Shown here piece after piece: positions 15,991 to 23,799 of a DNA stretch of 64,000 nucleotides; the first letter of the stretch is position 1, and each line of letters starts with the position of its first letter. The stretch lies in contig JBAZSJ010000026.1 of assembly GCA_041662485.1 (NCBI GenBank), forward strand, positions 1-64,000, read 5' to 3'. Below the pieces are notes generated by a model. It searched no databases and was not told where the DNA came from. It saw nothing but the letters and a program-made list of their open reading frames with translations. This DNA comes from Rariglobus sp041662485. Lineage in GTDB: Bacteria; Verrucomicrobiota; Verrucomicrobiia; Opitutales; Opitutaceae. A program made the translations under genes and the position numbers.

Positions 15991-16027
15991 GATCCAGTTT
16001 GTCACTTAATAAGTGACAAACTGGATC
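15991..16027. promoter_or_regulatory. Perfect 37-base palindrome upstream of ribD
   Basis: Two 18-base arms around a single central base, from GATCCAG to CTGGATC, with core GTCACTTAATAAGTGAC. It lies 68 bases before the ribD start. The second palindrome at 16053-16079 repeats the same core. Options are a dimeric-repressor operator pair, a bidirectional stop signal for the upstream hydrolase gene, or a pair of small mobile elements. No T-tract follows, so a simple terminator is less likely. Confidence 0.6.
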
Positions 16028-16052
16028 TCCGGTTATCGAGGTAAGCAAAACT

Positions 16053-16079
16053 CATTTGTCACTTATTAAGTGACAAATG
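16053..16079. promoter_or_regulatory. Second perfect palindrome with the same core
   Basis: Two 13-base arms around one base, CATTTGTCACTTA and TAAGTGACAAATG. The inner 23 bases match the first palindrome except at the centre (T instead of A). The centres are 57 bases apart. The flanks read CCGGTTA on the left (about 16029-16035) and TTACCGG on the right (16080-16086), a further weak symmetry. Confidence 0.6.
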
Positions 16080-16125
16080 TTACCGGAGTGGTGGGCCAGT
16101 TCAAAGGCCTCGCGGAGCGCCTGGT

Positions 16126-16761
16126 TCACCCGCGCACGAACGGATTGGTCTTCTTCTCCACGCCCACCGTGGTCGTGTCGCCGTGTCCCGCGTAAACCGT
16201 CGTCTCGTCCGGCAGCGTATAGATCTGCGTGCGGATCGACTCGGCAAGCACCTCGCGGCTCCCGCCCGGCAGGTCGGTGCGGCCCACGCTTCCTTCAAAC
16301 AGCGCGTCGCCCACAAACGCCGCCTTCGCCGCCGACGCGTAGAACAACACGTTCCCCGGACAATGTCCCGGCACGTGCCGCACCTCGAACTCCAGTCCGA
16401 GCGCGTTGACCTTCTCCCCCTGACCGACCCAGCGGTCCACCTGCAACGGCTCCAGCGTGATCGCGCCGCCCAGGAACGCCGACATCACCTGCGGCGTCTC
16501 GATCAGCGTCTTGTCCGCCGCGTGCGCGAGCACCTTGGCACCCGTCGCACGCACGACCTTGGCCGCGTCCTGCGTGTGATCCCAGTGCCCGTGCGTGATC
16601 CAGAGCTCCGTCAGCTTGCACCCTTCCTTCGCGAGGATGGGCTGGATTTCGTCCAGAATGTCTCCCGGCGCATCGATCAGCACCGCTTCGCCGCGCTTGG
16701 CGTCGGTGAGCAGGTAGCCGTTGGTCTGAATCGGGCCGGAGGGCAACACGTGAATGTTCAT
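16126..16761 (-). CDS. Metallo-beta-lactamase-fold hydrolase (glyoxalase II-like)
   Basis: A 211-residue protein with the metal motif 'THGHWDHTQDAA' (HxHxDH), a later 'HVPGHCPGNVLFY' histidine, 'FVGDALFEGSVGRTDLPGG' with the bridging Asp, and a final His in 'YAGHGDTTTVG'. This set matches the YcbL/GloB-like branch that hydrolyses thioesters such as S-lactoylglutathione or related compounds. Length is right for the short YcbL type (about 210-215), which lacks the C-terminal glyoxalase II substrate domain. The ATG at 16761 starts 'MNIHVLPSGPIQTNGYLL'. A much longer frame upstream is antisense to leuB and is an artefact. It is divergent from leuB. Confidence 0.92.
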   Translation of the reverse strand: MNIHVLPSGPIQTNGYLLTDAKRGEAVLIDAPGDILDEIQPILAKEGCKLTELWITHGHWDHTQDAAKVVRATGAKVLAHAADKTLIETPQVMSAFLGGAITLEPLQVDRWVGQGEKVNALGLEFEVRHVPGHCPGNVLFYASAAKAAFVGDALFEGSVGRTDLPGGSREVLAESIRTQIYTLPDETTVYAGHGDTTTVGVEKKTNPFVRG

Positions 16762-16851
16762 CGTGCGCCAATGGACGCGTTTCCCGCCATCCCGCAACCG
16801 TGAAAATTGACTTTGCCACCCGTCCGCCCGCTTCGCTAACTCCTTCCCTTT

Positions 16852-17955
16852 ATGCCGACCCTTAAATTCGCCGTTCTTCCTGGAGACTACATCGGACCCG
16901 AGGTCATGACCGAGGCCCTGCGCGTGCTCGAACACGTCGCCAAGAAGGAAAACCTCACCCTGTCCTACCAGACCGCCGACGTCGGCGGCGCCGGCATCGA
17001 CAACCACGGCAAGGCCCTCCCCTACTCCACCCTCGCCCTCTGCCAGCAGGCCGACGCCATCCTCTTCGGCTCCGTCGGCGGACCGAAGTGGGAAAAACTC
17101 CCGCCCAAGGAACAGCCCGAGCGCGCCGCCCTCCTCCCGCTCCGCAAGGCCTTCAATCTTTTCGCCAACATCCGCCCCGGTCTCCTCTACTCCGACCTCA
17201 CCGACGCCTCCCCGCTCAAAACCGAGCGCATCCCCAACGGCATCGACATCGTCTGCATCCGCGAGCTCACCGGCGGCATCTACTTCGGCCTCCCGAAGAC
17301 CACCACCACCCTCGCCAACGGCGAGGAACAGGCCGTCGACACGATGGTTTACAAGACCTCCGAAATCGAGCGCATCGCCGAGGTCGCCGCCGTGACCGCC
17401 CGCGCCCGCGGCAAGAAGGTCTGCTCCGTGGACAAGGCCAACGTCCTCGAAACCTCCGTTCTCTGGCGCCGCGTCGTCACCGCCTACTTCGCGAAAAACC
17501 ATCCCGACCTCGCGCTGAGCCACATGTATGTGGACAACGCCGCGATGCAGCTCGCCCGCGACCCGAACCAGTTCGACGTGCTCTTCACCGAAAACATGTT
17601 CGGCGACATCCTCTCCGACGAGATGGCCGTCATCTGCGGCTCCCTCGGCATGCTCTCCTCCGCCTCGCTCGGCACCGGCAAGAACTCCCTCGGCAAGCCC
17701 TTCGGACTCTTCGAGCCCGCCGGCGGCACCGCCCCCGATATCGCCGGCAAGGGCGTCGCCAATCCCTGCGCGCAGATCCTCTCCGTCGCCATGATGCTCC
17801 GCTACAGCTTCGGCCTCGACGCCGTCGCCGACAAGATCGAGGCCGCCGTCCGCAAGGCCGTCGCCACCGACGGCGTGCGCACCGGCGACATCGCCTTCGG
17901 CAAGCCTTCCGTCGGCACCAAGGCGATGGCCGACGCCATCATCAAACACCTGTAA
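16852..17955 (+). CDS. leuB: 3-Isopropylmalate dehydrogenase
   Basis: A 367-residue decarboxylating dehydrogenase of leucine biosynthesis, oxidising 3-isopropylmalate with NAD. Seen: N-terminal 'LPGDYIGPEVMTEAL', 'FGSVGGPKWEKLPPKEQPE', substrate-binding 'RELTGGIYFGLPK', catalytic-region 'KANVLETSVLWRRVV', and the C-terminal signature 'NMFGDILSDEMAVICGSLGM' and 'EPAGGTAPDIAGKGVANP'. The PPKEQPE stretch and loop lengths fit LeuB, not isocitrate dehydrogenase. Length is standard. The other leu genes are not in the window. Codon use is strongly GC-biased, as expected of a well-expressed native gene. Confidence 0.96.
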   Translation: MPTLKFAVLPGDYIGPEVMTEALRVLEHVAKKENLTLSYQTADVGGAGIDNHGKALPYSTLALCQQADAILFGSVGGPKWEKLPPKEQPERAALLPLRKAFNLFANIRPGLLYSDLTDASPLKTERIPNGIDIVCIRELTGGIYFGLPKTTTTLANGEEQAVDTMVYKTSEIERIAEVAAVTARARGKKVCSVDKANVLETSVLWRRVVTAYFAKNHPDLALSHMYVDNAAMQLARDPNQFDVLFTENMFGDILSDEMAVICGSLGMLSSASLGTGKNSLGKPFGLFEPAGGTAPDIAGKGVANPCAQILSVAMMLRYSFGLDAVADKIEAAVRKAVATDGVRTGDIAFGKPSVGTKAMADAIIKHL

Positions 17956-17976
17956 GCGGCCGCCCGGGCTGCCGGA

Positions 17977-19902
17977 TCAGTTCTTCCGCAGCCCGCGGCT
18001 CACCGCCTCCAGAATATCCTTCACGCCGTAGGGCTTCGCGAGGATTTCGGAAACGCCCAGCGCGGCCAGTTCGCGTCGCTGGTCGGTTTCAAGCAGCCCG
18101 CTCGAGACCATCATCGGCAGATCGCCTGACAGGGCGCGCAGCCGCCGGATGAGTTCCGCGCCTCCCATCACCGGCATCATCAGGTCGGTCAGCACCAGCC
18201 GCACGTCGTTTTGATGCTGCTTGAATAGCTCCAGCGCCTCCTCCCCGTGGGCCGCGGTCAGCACCGTGTAGCCGTAGCCTTCCAGCAAGTCCTGCGTGGT
18301 CTCGCGGATGATCGGCTCGTCATCGACCACGAGCACCAGCTCTCCGTGGCCGCACGGCAAGGCGGCGCCGGCGGACGCGGCGGCGGGCTCGCTCGTTTCT
18401 CCCTGGGCCGGCAGATACACGTTGAACGTGGCCCCGCAGCCCGGCTCGCTTTTCACCGTCACGAATCCCCCATGGCTGCGGACGATTCCCAGCACGGACG
18501 AAAGGCCCAGCCCCGTGCCCTTGCCCACCGCCTTGGTCGTGAAAAAAGGCTCGAAGATGCGGTCCTGGATTCCCTGCGGAATGCCGCAGCCGGTATCGAC
18601 CACCGAAAGCAGGACGTGCCAGCCCGGCCGCGACTGCGAGTGCGGGCGGACCTCCTCGGGTTCAAGCATCACGTTGCCGCTCCTGACGGTAAGGGTGCCG
18701 CCGCCGGCCATGGCGTCGCGCGCGTTGACGCACAGGTTGATCAACACCTGGTGAATCTGCGTCGCGTCCGCCACCACCGGCCTCAAATCCTGTTCGACCT
18801 CGAGGCACAGCGTGATGTCACGGGGAAACGTCTCGCGGACGAGCGTCTCGATCTCTTCCAGGAGATGGCGAAGCTGCACGCTTGTGCGCTGCCCGCCCAC
18901 CCCGCGGCTGAACACCAGCATCTGCCGGATGATGCCGGCTCCGCGACGCATGCTTTGCTCGATCATGTCCACGAGCTGAAGCCCGTGCGGATCCGTCACC
19001 TTTTGCCGGAGCAGGTCGGCCGCCATCAAAGTCGGCGCAAGGATGTTGTTGAGATCGTGCGCGACGCCGCCCGCCAGCGTGCCGATCGCCTCCATGCGCT
19101 GCGTCCGCAGCAACTGTTCCTCAAGGTGGCGATGCTCGGTCACGTCCTCGGCCACGCCGACGACGCGCTTCACGCCGCCCTCCCCGTCCTTCACCGGAAA
19201 CGCGCGGTCGCGAATCCAGCGCACCGCCCCGTCCGGCCGGATGATCCGGTAGGTCTCGTCAAACTCCCCCGTCTGGGCGCGCAAGCTCATCGCTTGGCTC
19301 ATGCGCTCCTTGTCCTCCGCATGCACGCACCCCATCCACGTTTCCGTCCCGCTATAAAGGCCGACCCGCGAGCCGCCCCAGATGCGCTCGTAGCCCGGAC
19401 TGACGTAAAGGAGCCGGCCGTCCCATCCCTCGGTCACCCAAAAAACCTCGTTGATGGTCTCCACGACCTCGCGAAAGCGTTCCTCGCTGTCGCGCAGCGC
19501 CTGCGTCGCCAGCTCGCTTTCGCCTCGCAGCCGGTGCTGCTCCAAGGCGTGCGTCACCGCCGCCCCAAGTCGCGCCATGCGGTCCTTGAGCAGATAGTCG
19601 TCGGCGCCCTGCCTCATCGCGGCCACCGCCACATCCTCGCCGATGCTGCCCGACACGATGATGAAGGGGATTTTCCGCCCGCTTTGATTCGACAGTTCCA
19701 ATGCGCGCAGGCCGCTGAAGTCCGGCAGTTCGAAGTCCGAAAGAATGATGTCCAGCGGCTTTGTCAGCGCCTCAAGAAAGCTTTTCTCGGTGTCCACCAC
19801 GGTCGCCTCCGGCGAGAAACCCGCCTTTCGCAATTGTCGCAGCAGCAGCTCGGCGTCCTCGGGGACGTCCTCGACCACCAGCACTTTGAGGGGGCGGCTC
19901 AT
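17977..19902 (-). CDS. Hybrid histidine kinase (REC-PAS-HisKA-HATPase-REC)
   Basis: About 641 residues from ATG 19902. The order is: N-terminal receiver ('LKVLVVEDVPEDAELLLRQL', Asp in 'IILSDFELPD'); a PAS domain ('VVETINEVFWVTEGWDGRLL' to 'GVAEDVTEHRHLE'); HisKA with phospho-acceptor His in 'AGGVAHDLNNILAPTL'; ATPase domain ('CVNARDAMAGGG', 'DTGCGIPQGI', 'GKGTGLGLSSVLG'); and a C-terminal receiver ('LVLVVDDEPIIRETT', Asp in 'VLTDLMMPVMGG'). No membrane helix is seen, so it is cytosolic. It follows the Rcp-like regulator by five bases, and its N-terminal receiver may accept phosphate from the upstream kinase. This is a probable branched phosphorelay. Longer in-frame extensions overlap the neighbour and are rejected. 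Confidence 0.92.
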   Translation of the reverse strand: MSRPLKVLVVEDVPEDAELLLRQLRKAGFSPEATVVDTEKSFLEALTKPLDIILSDFELPDFSGLRALELSNQSGRKIPFIIVSGSIGEDVAVAAMRQGADDYLLKDRMARLGAAVTHALEQHRLRGESELATQALRDSEERFREVVETINEVFWVTEGWDGRLLYVSPGYERIWGGSRVGLYSGTETWMGCVHAEDKERMSQAMSLRAQTGEFDETYRIIRPDGAVRWIRDRAFPVKDGEGGVKRVVGVAEDVTEHRHLEEQLLRTQRMEAIGTLAGGVAHDLNNILAPTLMAADLLRQKVTDPHGLQLVDMIEQSMRRGAGIIRQMLVFSRGVGGQRTSVQLRHLLEEIETLVRETFPRDITLCLEVEQDLRPVVADATQIHQVLINLCVNARDAMAGGGTLTVRSGNVMLEPEEVRPHSQSRPGWHVLLSVVDTGCGIPQGIQDRIFEPFFTTKAVGKGTGLGLSSVLGIVRSHGGFVTVKSEPGCGATFNVYLPAQGETSEPAAASAGAALPCGHGELVLVVDDEPIIRETTQDLLEGYGYTVLTAAHGEEALELFKQHQNDVRLVLTDLMMPVMGGAELIRRLRALSGDLPMMVSSGLLETDQRRELAALGVSEILAKPYGVKDILEAVSRGLRKN

Positions 19903-19907
19903 GGGGT

Positions 19908-20357
19908 TCACGCCAGCTTGCGCGGCTCGTTCAGCAGCAGCCAGTAGAGGCCGAGGTCCTGGACCGCCTTGGTGAAGCTCTCGAAGTTCACCGGTTTCAC
20001 GATGTAGCTGTTCACGCCGAGCTCGTAGCTCTCGATGAGATCGCGCTGTTCGCGCGACGACGTCAGCACCACCACCGGGATCGCCCGCGTGCGCGGGTCG
20101 GCCTTGATCTGGCGGAGCACGTCGAGGCCGTCCACCTTCGGCAGCTTCAGGTCCAGCAGCACGACCTTGGGCGTGTCCTCGATATTCCGCCCGGCGTGCG
20201 CGCCCCGGCAGAAGAGAAAATCGAGCGCCTCCGCGCCGTCGCGGGCCACCTCGATGCGGTTGGTGATGTTGCCTTTTTTCAGCGCCCGCAGCGCCAGCTC
20301 GAGGTCCTGCGGGTTGTCTTCGACGAGGAGCAGTTCGATTGATGAGTTTCCGTTCAT
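19908..20357 (-). CDS. Rcp1-like single-domain response regulator
   Basis: A 149-residue stand-alone receiver from ATG 20357, beginning 'SIELLLVEDNPQDLELALRA'. Features are the acidic pair ED, phospho-acceptor Asp in 'VVLLDLKLPKVDGLDVL', Thr in 'VVVLTSSREQRD' and Lys in 'SYIVKPVNF'. The long loop and 'KPVNFESF' end are typical of the Rcp1/CheY-like regulators linked to multi-PAS or phytochrome kinases. It has no output domain, so it shuttles phosphate. Its ATG overlaps the stop of the upstream kinase (ATGA) and it precedes the hybrid kinase by five bases, placing it between two kinases in one operon. Confidence 0.94.
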   Translation of the reverse strand: MNGNSSIELLLVEDNPQDLELALRALKKGNITNRIEVARDGAEALDFLFCRGAHAGRNIEDTPKVVLLDLKLPKVDGLDVLRQIKADPRTRAIPVVVLTSSREQRDLIESYELGVNSYIVKPVNFESFTKAVQDLGLYWLLLNEPRKLA

Positions 20358-23300
20358 GAGAGTTTTCTTTCTTCGAGGGTAAAATAAAATGTGGCCCCGC
20401 GGCCTTCCTCCGACTCCGCCCAGACCCGACCTCCGTGACGATGGACGATGCGCTGCACGATGGCGAGCCCCACCCCCGTGCCTTCGTAATCTTCGGCGCG
20501 GTGCAAACGCTGGAAAACGCCGAACAGTTTGTCGGCGTAGCGCATGTCGAAGCCCGCACCGTTGTCCTTCACGAAATATCCCCGCTGCCCGTCTTTCTCC
20601 AGGGCTCCTATTTCGATCACCGCCTTGTCCCGGCGCCCCGTGTATTTGAGCGCGTTGGAAAGCAGGTTTACCCAGACTTGGCGCAACAGGGCCGCGTCGC
20701 CCCCGCAGGGAGGCAGATCCCCGCACCGCAGCTCCACCCGGGGATCGTCGGATTTGAAGTGCAGGTCGCTCAAGGCCGTCCGCACCAGCCGGTTCATGTC
20801 CACGCGGACGACCTCCATCGTCACCCGGCTCAACCGGGCGAATTTCAACAGGTCGTCGATCAGTTCGCCCATCTGCTGCGCCCCCTTCCGGATCGTCTGC
20901 AGATAGCGCTTCCCCTCGTCCGGCAGTTGGGCCCCGTAATCCTCCAGCACCGCCTGGGAAAACCCGTCCACCGTCCGCAGCGGCGCGCGCAGGTCGTGCG
21001 ACACCGAGTAGGAAAACGCCTCCAGCTCCTTGTTCGCCGCCGCAAGCTGCTTGTTCGCCGCCTGCACCTTTTGGGAACTCTGGAAGATTTCGGCCTCCAT
21101 CTGCTCCATCCGCGCCTTAAGCGCGTCGGTCTGGATGGCGCTGCGCGGTTTCTGCCGCACGAAGTCGGTCACGTCCTCCACCCGATGGATGATGTATTCG
21201 ATCCGGCGGTCGGCGCCCAGCACGGGGGAATTGATCGGACTCCAGTAGCGCTCCTCGAACGCCCCGTCCGGACCGCGCACGTCGTATTTCTGGATGGCCA
21301 TGGTGTCGGACGCGACGTTCTGGCGCACACGGTCGAAGGAGGCCCGCAGATTGTCCACGCCCGTGGCGGCCGGGTCGTCCGGATTGTCCGGAAACACCTC
21401 GAAAATCCCGCGCCCGACGATGCCCTCGCGCGTGGTGTTGGTCGCCTTGGTGAAGGCGTCGCTCGCGGTCACGATCTTCAAGTCTGGCGTGAGCACGAGG
21501 TAGAGCCCCGGCAGCGACTCGAACAGGTTCACAAAAATCGAGCGGCTGCGCTGCAGGTCGGCGTTCGCCGCCGCCAGCTGCGCGGTGCGCTCCGTGACGC
21601 GCCGCTCCAGCTCCGCGTTGAGCCGGTGGATTTTGGCCTCGGCGTGTTTGCGGTCGGTGATGTCCTCCGAAAGGATGAAAATCCCCTCGGGCACCGGCTG
21701 GATGATGAGATGGAACCACGCCCGCGCCCCGTCGGGATAGGCGAACTCGTTCTCCATGTATCTCGCCGGCCCGCCGGCCATGCACGCCTTCATCTGCTCA
21801 AAGAGCGCGGTCGTCTCGATGCCCGGAAAACACTCCATGATTGTCCGCCCGATCATTTCCCGCGCCGGCCGGCGGTTATGCCCCGCCGCCGCCTCGTTCA
21901 TATAAAGGTAGGCCCAGTCCCTCCCGAGGATCTGGCATCCTTCCATCAGGTTGTCCAACGTCGTGCGAAACCGGCTCTCGCTCGCGGCCAGCACCAGCTC
22001 CACTTTTTTCCGCTCGGTGATGTCGTGCCCGATGCCGACCAGCCCGACCACCAGCCCGGCGTCGTCCCGCAGGGGGATCTTGGTCGTGAGCACCGTGTGT
22101 TTCCGCCCTTCCGCATCCACCAGGTATTCCTCCCGGTTCACGAGCGAATTGCCGTTGAACACCCGCTCCTCGTCGGCCCGGAATCGCTCGGCCTCGGCAG
22201 CCGGAAAGAAATCCTCGTCCCTCCGTCCCAGCAGATTGCCGGGACCGGCGGCGATGCCCATGAACCGCGCGGTGGTTTTGTTCACGAGCACGAATCGCCT
22301 CTCGCGATCCTTCATGTAGATCGGATCGGGAATGAGATCGAGCATGGTGCGCAGGCGGTTTTCGCTCCTGCGCAAGGCCGACTCCAGGCGGACCTTTTCC
22401 GTGATGTCCCGGAGGATTTTCGACGCGCCGACGATGTTTCCCTTCGCGTCCACGATGGGCGAAATCGTGACCGACACGTCGATCCTCCGTCCGTCCTTGC
22501 ACACCCGCACCGTCTCGAAATGCATCACGTTTTCGCCGCGGCTGATACGGCCCAGAATATCCTTCTCTTCGTCAAAACGCTCCGGCGGCATGAGCATCAA
22601 GATCGGCCGCCCCACCGCCTCGGCCGCCGTATGGCCGAAGATCGCCTCCGCCCCGCGATTCCAGCTGGTGATCACCCCGTCCAGCGTCTTGCCGATGATC
22701 GCGTCGTCCGACGACTCGACGATCGAAACGTAAAGCGCGCGCCCCTCCTCCGCCACCCGCCGGCGCATGTCCTCGCCGTGCAGCCTGCTCGCCGTGTGCC
22801 ACGCGAGCCCCGCGAAAATCAGCACGTTCGCCATCGCGAAAATGGTCAGCCCCGTCTCCGGACCATACCAGCCCGCGCGTTGTCCCTCGAGCTGCAGCCA
22901 GCCCACGAGCACCGGAATGATCAAGGCCGCCGGAAACACCCGCCGCACCAGCACGCTCCCCGCCGTGTCGCCGTTCCAGATCACCATGAACCCGCCGTCG
23001 GGCCGCGCGTAAAAGATGCCTATGCCCAGCACCGCGAAGAGCAACGCCGTGTGCATCGCCATGAGGAACAGCGCCCCCGTGCTTTCCCCGCCGTAAAAAT
23101 ACCGCGTGAGCCCTGTCCAACCGATAAAGATCACCAAACCCGCCAGCCATTGCGACGATTGATAAAAACCCCTCCGCGCCGTCAGCACCAAGGCGAGCCC
23201 GGCCAGCAGAAAACCCGCCGATGTCAGCAGCGCCATCTGCCCCGGTCCCTGCCACGTTGTGAACCCCAGCATGTCCGCCGTCGTCGGCCGGCCCAGCAGA

Positions 23301-23620
23301 TGCAGCGCAAGTCTCCGCCCGCCGATCAACGTCACCACCAGGGCCAGCGCCATCGCCGTCCGGCGCCAGCGGTTCGCCGTCGCCGGATCATTCGCGCATC
23401 CCCGCGTCATCTTCGCCGTGATCGCCAGCAACGCCGCCCCCGACAGACAAAACGCCACCGCCGTCATCGGCACCATCGGCGTCCATTCGGGCCGTATCTG
23501 CACCAGCGTGGCGTTCCCCGTCACCCACCCCAACAACACCATCGCTCCCATCAGCAAAACTACCATCCCGCCACAACCGGCGATGATCAACGAACGGGCA
23601 TAAGGAGCGGGAGAAGCCAT
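20354..23620 (-). CDS. Membrane multi-PAS sensor histidine kinase
   Basis: About 1,088 residues from ATG 23620. The first 270 or so residues contain roughly eight hydrophobic segments ('MVVLLMGAMVLLGWVTGN', 'MALALVVTLIGG', 'GLVIFIGWTGLTRYF', 'AALIIPVLVGWLQL' and others), a MASE-like integral membrane sensor. Four PAS domains follow: 'ESSDDAIIGKTLDGVITSWN', 'MLDLIPDPIYMKDRERRFVL', 'LDNLMEGCQILGRDWAYLYM' and 'FESLPGLYLVLTPDLKIVTA'. Then come a coiled coil, HisKA with His in 'YSVSHDLRAPLRTV', and a Rcp-type ATPase domain ('DNGAGFDMRYADKLFGVFQR', 'GTGVGLAIVQRIVHRHGG'). This C-terminal half resembles phytochrome-family kinases but no bilin-binding GAF/PHY is present. It leads the three-gene phosphorelay operon. 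ATG 23620 was chosen as the start nearest the first hydrophobic segment; there is no clear ribosome site. Confidence 0.92.
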   Translation of the reverse strand: MASPAPYARSLIIAGCGGMVVLLMGAMVLLGWVTGNATLVQIRPEWTPMVPMTAVAFCLSGAALLAITAKMTRGCANDPATANRWRRTAMALALVVTLIGGRRLALHLLGRPTTADMLGFTTWQGPGQMALLTSAGFLLAGLALVLTARRGFYQSSQWLAGLVIFIGWTGLTRYFYGGESTGALFLMAMHTALLFAVLGIGIFYARPDGGFMVIWNGDTAGSVLVRRVFPAALIIPVLVGWLQLEGQRAGWYGPETGLTIFAMANVLIFAGLAWHTASRLHGEDMRRRVAEEGRALYVSIVESSDDAIIGKTLDGVITSWNRGAEAIFGHTAAEAVGRPILMLMPPERFDEEKDILGRISRGENVMHFETVRVCKDGRRIDVSVTISPIVDAKGNIVGASKILRDITEKVRLESALRRSENRLRTMLDLIPDPIYMKDRERRFVLVNKTTARFMGIAAGPGNLLGRRDEDFFPAAEAERFRADEERVFNGNSLVNREEYLVDAEGRKHTVLTTKIPLRDDAGLVVGLVGIGHDITERKKVELVLAASESRFRTTLDNLMEGCQILGRDWAYLYMNEAAAGHNRRPAREMIGRTIMECFPGIETTALFEQMKACMAGGPARYMENEFAYPDGARAWFHLIIQPVPEGIFILSEDITDRKHAEAKIHRLNAELERRVTERTAQLAAANADLQRSRSIFVNLFESLPGLYLVLTPDLKIVTASDAFTKATNTTREGIVGRGIFEVFPDNPDDPAATGVDNLRASFDRVRQNVASDTMAIQKYDVRGPDGAFEERYWSPINSPVLGADRRIEYIIHRVEDVTDFVRQKPRSAIQTDALKARMEQMEAEIFQSSQKVQAANKQLAAANKELEAFSYSVSHDLRAPLRTVDGFSQAVLEDYGAQLPDEGKRYLQTIRKGAQQMGELIDDLLKFARLSRVTMEVVRVDMNRLVRTALSDLHFKSDDPRVELRCGDLPPCGGDAALLRQVWVNLLSNALKYTGRRDKAVIEIGALEKDGQRGYFVKDNGAGFDMRYADKLFGVFQRLHRAEDYEGTGVGLAIVQRIVHRHGGRVWAESEEGRGATFYFTLEERKLS

Positions 23621-23799
23621 GAACCAAAAGGGTAAACCATTGACCAACTTACTACCTAACGACGCCAACCTGGGGATTGCTGAGAATTTGCGTTTTAAAG
23701 TCTCCCGACACAAGCAAGGATCTCTCGATTCCCCGCTTTATTTCACGCCTTGCTAAGCCCCCGCCCGCCCCCTGTGCTCGTTCCCTTTATTTTTAAGCC

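Noticed and set aside
16762..17949. Long open frame antisense to leuB, continuous with the metallo-hydrolase
   Set aside because: It is a GC-rich antisense shadow; the hydrolase has its own start at 16761 and leuB is unmistakable on the plus strand.
20354..23620. Bacteriophytochrome
   Set aside because: The C-terminal half is phytochrome-kinase-like, but no bilin-binding cysteine, GAF or PHY domain is present.
20435..23635. A 1,066-codon plus-strand frame across the multi-PAS kinase
   Set aside because: Rich in Arg/His/Pro with no domain; the minus-strand kinase explains the region.
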